From the NCBI GenBank assembly GCA_964624795.1, contig CAZUZS010000022.1:1-63983 (forward strand): a stretch of 63,983 bases of DNA, in the 5' to 3' direction. Every line of letters begins with the position of its first letter. The stretch's first letter is position 1. Both the position numbers and the translations under genes were made by a program. Source of the stretch: CAZUZS01 sp964624795 (GTDB taxonomy: Bacteria; Calditrichota; Calditrichia; RBG-13-44-9). This document shows positions 34,448-41,557 of this stretch, one piece after another. The notes below the pieces were generated by a model. It did not search any database and was not told where the DNA came from. It saw only the letters and a program-made list of their open reading frames with translations.

Positions 34448-36145
34448 CTATTTTTTCTCCCAGCTCTTCTCACCGTTTTCTATATAACCATGATTGATGT
34501 GCCGTTTTCTGAAAATAACATATTTAGCCTCAGTCACTCCTTCAAGTCCATGGAGCAAATCCTTCTCCAATGCCTCGGATGCTTCTCTCAGCGCCTGGGC
34601 GTAAGATGGGCTAAAGTCGGCTTTCATTTGGTCCAAAATTCCAAAAGCCGGCTGGAGGGTATCTGTCGCGGATTTTATTTCCTTTCGCACCCTGGAAGAT
34701 AGACGCAAAGTAGCTGTTGCCGAGTCCAGTTGTTTCAGGCTGGTTCTGAAATATTCAAGCTTCGTGCTTAAATCTGAAATATTCCCCGTTTCAATCCGGG
34801 TTGCCAGCGTGTCCATTGGATTCAGGATTCCTTCAATTGCCGGCTTGAGTGTCGAAAAACCCTTATTATTGTCTAACGTTTTCAGGAAATCCTGCATCTC
34901 GTGGGTGTAATTATAAAAGAACACATTTGAAACGTCATTCATCTCGGCTGATACTTCTTTCAATTGCAGAAGCACGTCCGTATATCGCCGCAAATAGTTC
35001 CTGTTTTCATTCAACACATTTTTCGTTTTTTGAAGTACTGTATCAATTTGATCCATCTGGCTGTAAAAAGGCAAGTTGCGGACAGGCTCGACATCCTGCA
35101 TAAATTTTTCATGGAACCGGTCCAGCAGATTGGGGCATTCCACCACCAGATGATTTCCTTTGGTTGTATCGACCAGGTAGATTTGCTTGTCGTCGGGGCA
35201 ATAGAAATTGGCCTGATCCAGATTGATTAAAATTGAATCGGTTTCATTTAAGGCCGTTAATCCATATCGTTTGGTCAACATAAAATACTCAGGAGCCAAA
35301 AATCTCTGATGAAGCTCGGTGAGATTTTGACGTTCCGCTTCAAGCTGTTTCTTGTCCTGAGCCGCATTTTCAGTTCCCAGATTGTTGATTCCGGTGCTGA
35401 TCCGCTCGATGAATTTTTGCAGCCGGTCGGTAACGCTTGAAACTTTGACAATGTCGGTCGCGTTCACTGCCGCAATAAAATCACTGAATTTCGTACGTTC
35501 ATTATTCCAGAATTCAATTAGATTATCGCGCTCAATGTCAGGATAATAAATATTTACCGAATCTACATAACTGCTTGCATGCAGAACGCTGTTCTGCAAG
35601 GAGTAGTCGGAAATCTTCTCATAAAGACGCCGCAAAGAATCGACAAACAATTTTGTCCGATTGAAATTCGGAATGGCGGCACTGGAATCGAACTGGCTCA
35701 TCTCGCGAAGGATTTCCTTGCTGGTACTATCGATTTCGGGGTAGCTTCGGAAGTAGCGTTCATTCCCAACCAAGTCGCCGGTAATCTCGAACACGGATTG
35801 CGAAATATTCGAAATCTGGTCGATGCCGTCGATATTAAGGATGTTTTGAATGACCTGGGTAAAACTTCGAGTCAGGGATACGAGGCTTTGCCGTTGCTTG
35901 AGGCCGGAATCTGCCTGAATATAAGTCAAAACTTTGGAAAGTGAGTCTGTGTAAATATTATTGGCCCGAAAATAAAATTGTTCTGCTTCAGCCAAATTAT
36001 TCATATTTGTTCTGCATTGCGTTGTTACCTGCGCTTCTTCTTCCCACAATTTGTTTGGCACGAGGATTACAGCAATCAGGAGCAAGGCCATAAGAACAAT
36101 CAAGATTTCCAGAATGATTGATCCCTTCGAAGCTTTCGCAGCCAT
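34448..36145 (-). CDS. Very large pseudopilin-like protein with type III signal peptide
   Basis: A 565-residue protein. Its N-terminus, MAAKASKGSIILEILIVLMA, has the prepilin pattern: short basic leader, Gly8 before the cleavage site, and Glu at position +5 (E13) at the start of a hydrophobic helix that runs to about residue 29. The next region QCRTNMNNLAEAEQFYFRAN resembles the alpha-helical spine of major pseudopilins. The remaining 480 residues are mostly coiled or helical with repeated D-S-x-x-x patterns and no known domain. Typical pseudopilins have 120-200 residues, so this length is exceptional. GGAGG lies five bases before ATG 36145. Confidence 0.65.
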   Translation of the reverse strand: MAAKASKGSIILEILIVLMALLLIAVILVPNKLWEEEAQVTTQCRTNMNNLAEAEQFYFRANNIYTDSLSKVLTYIQADSGLKQRQSLVSLTRSFTQVIQNILNIDGIDQISNISQSVFEITGDLVGNERYFRSYPEIDSTSKEILREMSQFDSSAAIPNFNRTKLFVDSLRRLYEKISDYSLQNSVLHASSYVDSVNIYYPDIERDNLIEFWNNERTKFSDFIAAVNATDIVKVSSVTDRLQKFIERISTGINNLGTENAAQDKKQLEAERQNLTELHQRFLAPEYFMLTKRYGLTALNETDSILINLDQANFYCPDDKQIYLVDTTKGNHLVVECPNLLDRFHEKFMQDVEPVRNLPFYSQMDQIDTVLQKTKNVLNENRNYLRRYTDVLLQLKEVSAEMNDVSNVFFYNYTHEMQDFLKTLDNNKGFSTLKPAIEGILNPMDTLATRIETGNISDLSTKLEYFRTSLKQLDSATATLRLSSRVRKEIKSATDTLQPAFGILDQMKADFSPSYAQALREASEALEKDLLHGLEGVTEAKYVIFRKRHINHGYIENGEKSWEKK

Positions 36146-36756
36146 TATTCCTCCATATCCTTTTTAATTTTTGAAGCTAATTTTTTTAATCATTAAAACT
36201 TACATAACCTTATTTATGGTATAAAATATGAAAAGTTTAATAAAATAACCTCGAAATGTCAATTACTTTTTGAAAATTCAAATTCGCAAAAATCATTACA
36301 TTTTCTAAATTTGAGTGAATTTTTTTGCGATAAAAATCGTAAAATGAAAACAATCATTTTCGGAAAACCCGACCGAGTGCTCCTGCGATTTTCTGGCCGG
36401 CGGGTCAAGTATGAAACGGCCCCATCCTATTACCAAAAGGATTCTGCGGTGGACAATAGATATGCCTTCAATGCTCCGGTATTCTCTTTTCGATTTCCAC
36501 AATTGTATGCCATTTTATTCAGCTTGTTAATCCCGTTCAGGCAATTCGGGGTTGAATTTGAATGGGGATTGGTTATATTATTCCATACGTATAGCCGGTG
36601 GAGGAAGCACTGATTGAAAGATTTGGTTCGATGGGGAAGATAAGAACCCGTCGCTTCTCGTAAAAAGGAAAAAATGCCGGGACGCAATTGCGCGTTTTTC
36701 CAAATCTTTGGTGGCATTCAAAATTAGGATTTGATATCAACATATAAGGAGTGTTT
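36146..36756. other. Divergent intergenic region, 611 bases
   Basis: It separates the pseudopilin-like gene (minus) from the SDR gene (plus). The first 200 bases are AT-rich and likely contain the promoter of the pilus-like trio. Near 36681-36690 there is a perfect palindrome CGCAATTGCG. Several open frames exist but none has family features or a ribosome-binding site. Confidence 0.5.
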
Positions 36757-37596
36757 ATGTTCGGAGAAAAAACATTGACCGGTAAGGTGGCGGTAATTAC
36801 CGGCGGCGGCACCGGCCTGGGAAAAGAAATTGCGCGTGTATTCGCCGGGCAGGGCGCGAAAATAGTTATTGCCAGTCGAAGCGAGGAGCACCTGGAAAAT
36901 GGTAAGAAAGAGCTTCAGAAAATCACCAAAGATGTGATGTCTGTGACGTGCGATGTGCGTGAACCGGGGCAGGTGAAAGCGATGAAAGATGCTGTTCTCC
37001 GGGAATACGGCCAAATCGACATTTTGGTCAATAATGCAGCGGGTAATTTTATTTACCCTGCCGATAAAATGCCGCTGAAAGGCTGGAAAGCTGTGATCGA
37101 CATTGTTCTGAACGGATCATTTTATTGTTCACAGGTTATTGGGGAGGAAATGATCAGGCGGAAAACCGGGACTATCCTCAATATTTTGGCTACTTATGCA
37201 TGGACCGGCGGACCGGGCACAATTCACAGTGCCAGTGCCAAAGCCGGGGTGCTGGCCATGACGCGAACCCTGGCGGTGGAATGGGCGCGTTTTGGGATTC
37301 GGGTAAATGCGGTGGCGCCGGGTCCCTTCGATACGCCGGGTGCCCGTGAACGGCTGTGGCCAACCGATGAAATACAGCAGCGCATACTGGATGAAATTCC
37401 GGCAGGGCGATTCGCCACCCCGGAAGAAGTTGCCAATGCTGTGCTTTACCTGGTTTCACCCTATTCTGCCTATATCACCGGCGAATGTCTGACGATCGAT
37501 GGCGGCGCCTGGCTGGGCAAAGGAATAGGCCGGGCGATGGAATTCATTGATCGCTTCGCCGAGCTGCGAGAGGCCGGAAAAAGAACAAAAAGCTAA
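36757..37596 (+). CDS. SDR-family 2,4-dienoyl-CoA reductase-like enzyme
   Basis: A 279-residue short-chain dehydrogenase/reductase. ATG 36757 is used, five bases after AAGGAG; GTG 36751 overlaps that site. NADP(H) site: TGGGTGLGKEIA. Conserved NNAAGNFIYPADKMPLKGWK and VIDIVLNGSFYC are typical of dienoyl-CoA reductases. The usual Y-x-x-x-K is replaced by S158-A-S-A-K162, with Y147 eleven residues before S158, the same spacing as Tyr199-Ser210-Lys214 of human DECR1. It probably helps to degrade unsaturated fatty acyl-CoAs with NADPH. No beta-oxidation gene is directly adjacent, but an acyl-CoA cluster lies at 54-64 kb. Confidence 0.85.
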   Translation: MFGEKTLTGKVAVITGGGTGLGKEIARVFAGQGAKIVIASRSEEHLENGKKELQKITKDVMSVTCDVREPGQVKAMKDAVLREYGQIDILVNNAAGNFIYPADKMPLKGWKAVIDIVLNGSFYCSQVIGEEMIRRKTGTILNILATYAWTGGPGTIHSASAKAGVLAMTRTLAVEWARFGIRVNAVAPGPFDTPGARERLWPTDEIQQRILDEIPAGRFATPEEVANAVLYLVSPYSAYITGECLTIDGGAWLGKGIGRAMEFIDRFAELREAGKRTKS

Positions 37597-37772
37597 GTTA
37601 TCCGAGGCCAGCGGCACTCGCATTTTCAGAAAATGGGGCAAGGCAAATTTGCAGATATTACGCAGCGGTATGGCCCTGCTGGCGATTTTTTTATTTATCT
37701 TGACTTTCTACGCCGGATTAAATAAAATCTTAAAAGAAGTTGGGTAATTAAGATGATTTAAGACGAATATTA

Positions 37773-37847
37773 ATGGCTATGTTTGCTTTATACGCTTTAT
37801 TTCTATTGTTTCGAGGAGGCTGCTTACCATTAACCCGGTTTCTATAA
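37773..37847 (+). CDS. Possible Leu-rich leader peptide before ilvE
   Basis: A 24-codon frame, MAMFALYALFLLFRGGCLPL then TRFL, with seven Leu codons, all of the TTA, CTA or TTG kinds. Its stop codon falls inside the terminator hairpin at 37832-37854, 58 bases before the ilvE start. The ribosome-binding site is weak. It could couple translation to termination before a branched-chain aminotransferase, but the overlap with the hairpin is unlike classical attenuators. Confidence 0.3.
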   Translation: MAMFALYALFLLFRGGCLPLTRFL

Positions 37848-37859
37848 CCGGGTTTTTTT
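37832..37859 (+). terminator. Intrinsic terminator or attenuator upstream of ilvE
   Basis: AACCCGGT (37832-37839) pairs with ACCGGGTT (37847-37854) over eight bases around a seven-base loop, followed by T-rich sequence to 37859. This is a textbook intrinsic terminator shape. It lies 46 bases before the ilvE start and 240 bases after the SDR stop, so it can serve either gene. Confidence 0.75.
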
Positions 37860-37904
37860 GTCTTTAATTTTGTGGAATACGAAGAAGATTTAAAGGAGTC
37901 GGTT

Positions 37905-38942
37905 ATGTTTGATGTGAAATATTTTCCGGGGGCGAAGAGGTTTTGGCACATGGGTGAAATATATGATTGGGGCGAGGTTAACGTTCATGTAATGAGTCAT
38001 GCACTGCACTACGGAAGCTCGGTTTTCGAGGGCATTCGTGCTTACAATACATCCAAAGGCCCGGCTGTATTCAAGCTTCGGGAACATATCGATCGATTTT
38101 TTGTATCCGCCGGCGTCATGAATATGAAGGTGCCGTATTCGAAGGAGCAGATTATAGATGTAATAAAGATCGTCATGAAGGAGAACAAACTCAGGGCTGC
38201 CTATATTCGTCCAAACCTGTTCTTTTCCTATGGGAACCTGGGATTAGTTCCCAAAGCCAGCCCGGTGGAGCTTACCGTTGGCTGCTGGGCTTGGGGTGCG
38301 TATCTTGGCGAAGAGGGGCTGGAAAAAGGCGTTCACACATTATTGTTGCCGGTGCGACGTATCCATACAAGCCAGATGGATATGCGGGCCAAGATCGGCG
38401 GCATGTATGCGCAGTCCAATCTGGGTGGCTCTTATGCGCGCAAGCTGGGTTATGACGAGGGAATTTTCCTGAATCTGGAGGAAAGAATCGCGGAAGGCCC
38501 CGGCGAGAATTTGATCATCGTAAAAAACAACATCCTGAAGACAAATGATATGAGTGAATCGATCCTGGAAGGAATAACCCGAACCACTATCCTGAATTTG
38601 GCCCGCGATGCCGGCTACGATGTTGAGATTGGCCCCATGACGGTTGAGGAGCTGCTCACCGCCGATGAAGCGTTTTTCACGGGAACCGCAGCGGAAGTAA
38701 CCCCTATTACCCGAATCACTGATGGTCGCGAAAAAGATAAACCTCAGACGGATTGGAAACTTCATGTCATCGGCCAGGGAGTTCCGGGACCGGTCACTAA
38801 ATTGCTCGCGCAAAAATATGCCGATGTTGTTCGGGGGAAAATCCCGGAGCATGAGAATTGGCTGACATATATTTATCATTCCGTGGAGGATGCCGAACTT
38901 TCGCTCGCGCCTGCCGAAGCGGAAAGGCTGACGAAATTTTAA
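37905..38942 (+). CDS. ilvE: Branched-chain amino acid aminotransferase
   Basis: A 345-residue fold-type IV PLP enzyme that transfers amino groups between 2-oxoglutarate and Leu, Ile or Val. ATG 37905 follows GGAG; an upstream in-frame ATG is not supported. Motifs: SHALHYGSSVFEGIRAY near the N-terminus, IRPNLFFSYGNLGL, the PLP lysine K163 in RAKIGGMYAQSNLGG, GYDEGIFLNLEERIAEGPGE and FTGTAAEVTPITRI. It is the prokaryotic group of BCATs. It precedes another aminotransferase by 17 bases. A hairpin with T-run lies just upstream. Confidence 0.95.
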   Translation: MFDVKYFPGAKRFWHMGEIYDWGEVNVHVMSHALHYGSSVFEGIRAYNTSKGPAVFKLREHIDRFFVSAGVMNMKVPYSKEQIIDVIKIVMKENKLRAAYIRPNLFFSYGNLGLVPKASPVELTVGCWAWGAYLGEEGLEKGVHTLLLPVRRIHTSQMDMRAKIGGMYAQSNLGGSYARKLGYDEGIFLNLEERIAEGPGENLIIVKNNILKTNDMSESILEGITRTTILNLARDAGYDVEIGPMTVEELLTADEAFFTGTAAEVTPITRITDGREKDKPQTDWKLHVIGQGVPGPVTKLLAQKYADVVRGKIPEHENWLTYIYHSVEDAELSLAPAEAERLTKF

Positions 38943-38959
38943 TCACCCAGGAGGGAAAA

Positions 38960-40189
38960 ATGCCAAAAATTGCAGATCGTGCACATTTCATCCCGCCTTC
39001 TCCCATCCGGAAGCTGGTGCCTTTTGCCGAAGATGCAAAACGTCGCGGGATTCACGTTTATCATATCAATATTGGCCAGCCGGACATTCATACGCCGCAG
39101 GTTGTGCTGGATGCATATCGTAATCACGATATGAAAGTCATACCTTACGGTCATTCCGCAGGCTTATGGGAATACCGGGACGAGCTGGTAAAATATTATG
39201 CCCGGTTCGATATTAACATTAGAAGCGAAGAAATCGTTGTCACCAATGGTGGCAGCGAAGCCATCATTTTCGCGATGATGGCGACCATGGATCCGAGCGA
39301 TGAGGTCATCATTCCCGAACCTTTCTACACCAATTACAACAGCTTTGCAGTGGAGGCCGGCGTTAAGATAGCACCGGTGACCAGCCGTGTGGAAAACGGT
39401 TTCAAGCTGCCGCCGGTTGCAGAAATTGAAAGCAAAATCAATTCACGAACCAGGGCCATCATGTTGTGCTCCCCCAATAATCCGACAGGGCATGTGTACA
39501 CCCCGGAAGAGATGGACGCCATTCGCCAACTGGTTTTGAAGCATGACCTGTTCTTTTTTTCCGATGAAGTTTACCGCGAGTTCATCTACGATGGAGCGGT
39601 TTATACCTCGGTAATGCATTTGGAGGGAATCGAAGACCGGGCGGTGCTGCTGGACAGCATTTCCAAGCGGTACAGCGCCTGCGGGGCACGGATTGGCTGC
39701 CTGATCACACATAACAAAGAGATCTTGAGTGCCGCTTTGCGATTGGGGCAGGCCCGGCTTTGCCCGCCAACCATCGAGCAGATTGCAGCCCAGGCAGCGG
39801 TAAACACACCGCAGTCCTATTTCGATGAAGTGATTGCCGACTATCGGGAGCGCCGGGATGTGGTATTCGAAGAACTCGATAAAATCCCGGGCGTTGTGGC
39901 ACTGAAGCCGCAGGGCGCTTTTTACACAATCGTTAAGCTGCCGGTAGAGGATGCCGATCATTTCTCGGCATGGCTGCTCAAAGAATTCGATTCGAATGGC
40001 GAGACGGTTATGCTGGCGCCCGCCAACGGTTTTTATGCAACCAAGGGAAAAGGAAAAGACGAGGTGCGGATTGCCTTTGTACTCAACGCCGACTCCATGC
40101 GAAGATCTATGCAAATCCTGGCCGAGGCCTTGAGGGTTTACCCGGGAAGCAAAATATTGGAATCAGAAGCGGAAATGAAATATAAGTAG
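38960..40189 (+). CDS. PLP-dependent class I aminotransferase
   Basis: A 409-residue enzyme. ATG 38960 follows AGGAGGGAAAA, a strong ribosome-binding site; a longer frame overlaps ilvE. Motifs: INIGQPDIHTPQVVLDAY, YGHSAGLWEYRDELVKYY, NGGSEAIIFAMMATMDPSDE, CSPNNPTGHVYTPEEM, FFSDEVYREFIYDG, and the PLP lysine in LDSISKRYSACGARIGC. It is distinct from the aminotransferase at 28.6-29.8 kb. Aspartate, aromatic or alanine-type specificity is possible; pairing with ilvE suggests amino-acid metabolism but does not settle the substrate. Confidence 0.92.
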   Translation: MPKIADRAHFIPPSPIRKLVPFAEDAKRRGIHVYHINIGQPDIHTPQVVLDAYRNHDMKVIPYGHSAGLWEYRDELVKYYARFDINIRSEEIVVTNGGSEAIIFAMMATMDPSDEVIIPEPFYTNYNSFAVEAGVKIAPVTSRVENGFKLPPVAEIESKINSRTRAIMLCSPNNPTGHVYTPEEMDAIRQLVLKHDLFFFSDEVYREFIYDGAVYTSVMHLEGIEDRAVLLDSISKRYSACGARIGCLITHNKEILSAALRLGQARLCPPTIEQIAAQAAVNTPQSYFDEVIADYRERRDVVFEELDKIPGVVALKPQGAFYTIVKLPVEDADHFSAWLLKEFDSNGETVMLAPANGFYATKGKGKDEVRIAFVLNADSMRRSMQILAEALRVYPGSKILESEAEMKYK

Positions 40190-40236
40190 CGCAATGAAAA
40201 TATTGCCGCTTTGGCGATATGATTCTTGAATTAAAA

Positions 40237-40270
40237 TAAAGCCCTGCCAGTGAATGCCGGCAGGGCTTTA
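40237..40270. terminator. Bidirectional hairpin terminator
   Basis: TAAAGCCCTGCC (40237-40248) pairs perfectly with GGCAGGGCTTTA (40259-40270) over 12 bases around a 10-base loop. A and T flanks on the two sides allow it to end both the aminotransferase (plus) and the convergent DUF5723-like gene (minus). Confidence 0.75.
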
Positions 40271-40298
40271 TCTATGTAATCCCGGTATCCGGTGAATT

Positions 40299-41549
40299 TT
40301 AGAAGCGGAATTGGGTGGTCAGCGCCACCTCAGCACTTTTTGCTCCGCGGAACCACCTGAAATTCTGGTTCAGATAGCCCAGGTTGAGCTGCCAATAATT
40401 GAGATCGATGCCCAGGCCCAATCCCAACGAGAAACCGTTTGCACCGCCAAAAGCCATGCCGGAGCGCAGCGGGAGCACCGAGATCGGTCTGTATTCTGTG
40501 CCAACCGAAATCCTTGGCCGTGTGTAATTACCCAGTGCATGATCCATTCCCTGCCGCCAGGCGGCTGTAAATACCACATTCCGGCGGTATTGAAATGCCG
40601 CTGCCGCGGTTATGGTGCGGGGCAATCCGGTCCGGAAACTGCCAATGTCCGTCGTGTCCCGTGTCTCAATCGTTTCAAAGTTCTTAATATTATTAAAATT
40701 CAGCACGCCAGAATAACGGAAATGGACCTGCTGGCTTTCCTTGTTCCAATTCATGGAACCAAGCAAGTTTGAGATGCTGAAGGAAAATGTCCAGAAGTTC
40801 TTGTATTTTGCCAGCGCTCCGATATCAACGCCGAATCCCGCTCCCCCCGTACTTCTCTTCAGCAGAACATCTCCATCCGCAATGATGTCTTGATCGGTGG
40901 TAAGAAGCTCGCCGGTGCCGGAAACGATTTTCGCATACTGCATGCCAATCAGATATTTTGGGGAAATCCCAACAGAAACGAATTGGAATTCGTCCATGAA
41001 ATATTTTGTGATGGGAAAGGCAAGCCCGAAGTTGATGCCGGCAGCGCCCCAGCCTTCGCCGTCCAGATCGTCGAAACTATATTCTTTGATTTTAGTGTTT
41101 CCGTAGAAGGGTATCTGGAAAGGACTCTTCGGAAAATTTACAAAGCCATTTCCCATACCGGTAATGGAGATGCTGAAGGGCCTGGCATAGATCGCAAAAG
41201 TCTTTACACCAAACTGAAAATCGGCCTGCATTCCGCCTTCCGGGATATTTCCAAGGAGATCTTCGATATCCTGCGCGGTCAGGGAATCGCCAGTTGTAAA
41301 ATAGCGATCATATTCTTTCAGCGAGAAACTGTTGTTTTTTATCATCAAATGGGCCGAAAGCAGTTGCAGCTCAAAGTTGAATTTTTGCCTTAGCGCCAGC
41401 GTAGCGGGATTTCCACCAATGTATTCGCTGCCTTCGGCGATTGCGATATTACTGCCGGCCATCGCCAGGGTTCTGGCACCGGCCAGGTACTGGGCCTGCG
41501 CCGAACCAAGAAAAATAAAAAATACCCAAATGTATTTCAGATGTTTCAT
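40299..41549 (-). CDS. DUF5723-like outer membrane beta-barrel protein
   Basis: A 416-residue predicted barrel. A signal peptide (MKHLKYIWVFFIFLGSAQAQ) is followed by GARTLAMAGSNIAIAEGSEY and IGGNPATLAL, the shared start of PorV-like and DUF5723 proteins (compare the FadL-like protein at 0.5-1.9 kb). Repeated amphipathic strands continue to the end, TTQFRF, with the C-terminal Phe of outer membrane barrels. It begins 9 bases after a large lipoprotein gene, and the two form a minus-strand pair. Such proteins are frequent in Bacteroidota and relatives; function is unknown. Confidence 0.8.
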   Translation of the reverse strand: MKHLKYIWVFFIFLGSAQAQYLAGARTLAMAGSNIAIAEGSEYIGGNPATLALRQKFNFELQLLSAHLMIKNNSFSLKEYDRYFTTGDSLTAQDIEDLLGNIPEGGMQADFQFGVKTFAIYARPFSISITGMGNGFVNFPKSPFQIPFYGNTKIKEYSFDDLDGEGWGAAGINFGLAFPITKYFMDEFQFVSVGISPKYLIGMQYAKIVSGTGELLTTDQDIIADGDVLLKRSTGGAGFGVDIGALAKYKNFWTFSFSISNLLGSMNWNKESQQVHFRYSGVLNFNNIKNFETIETRDTTDIGSFRTGLPRTITAAAAFQYRRNVVFTAAWRQGMDHALGNYTRPRISVGTEYRPISVLPLRSGMAFGGANGFSLGLGLGIDLNYWQLNLGYLNQNFRWFRGAKSAEVALTTQFRF

Positions 41550-41557
41550 AATAGCTC

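Larger units (their letters stand above)
37597..37904. other. Intergenic region, 308 bases, before ilvE
   Basis: It holds a weak small frame at 37670-37747 (MALLAIFLFILTFYAGLNKI and a short end, one possible membrane helix, no ribosome-binding site), a Leu-rich 24-codon frame at 37773-37847 and a terminator hairpin at 37832-37859. The terminator can end the SDR transcript or control ilvE. Confidence 0.5.

Noticed and set aside
36311..36613. 100-codon plus-strand frame in the divergent spacer
   Set aside because: No ribosome-binding site, no recognisable domain, and a mirrored frame exists on the other strand.
37547..37747. 66-codon frame overlapping the end of the SDR gene
   Set aside because: Its first part overlaps well-supported SDR sequence; only the last 25 codons could be a membrane peptide and they lack a ribosome-binding site.
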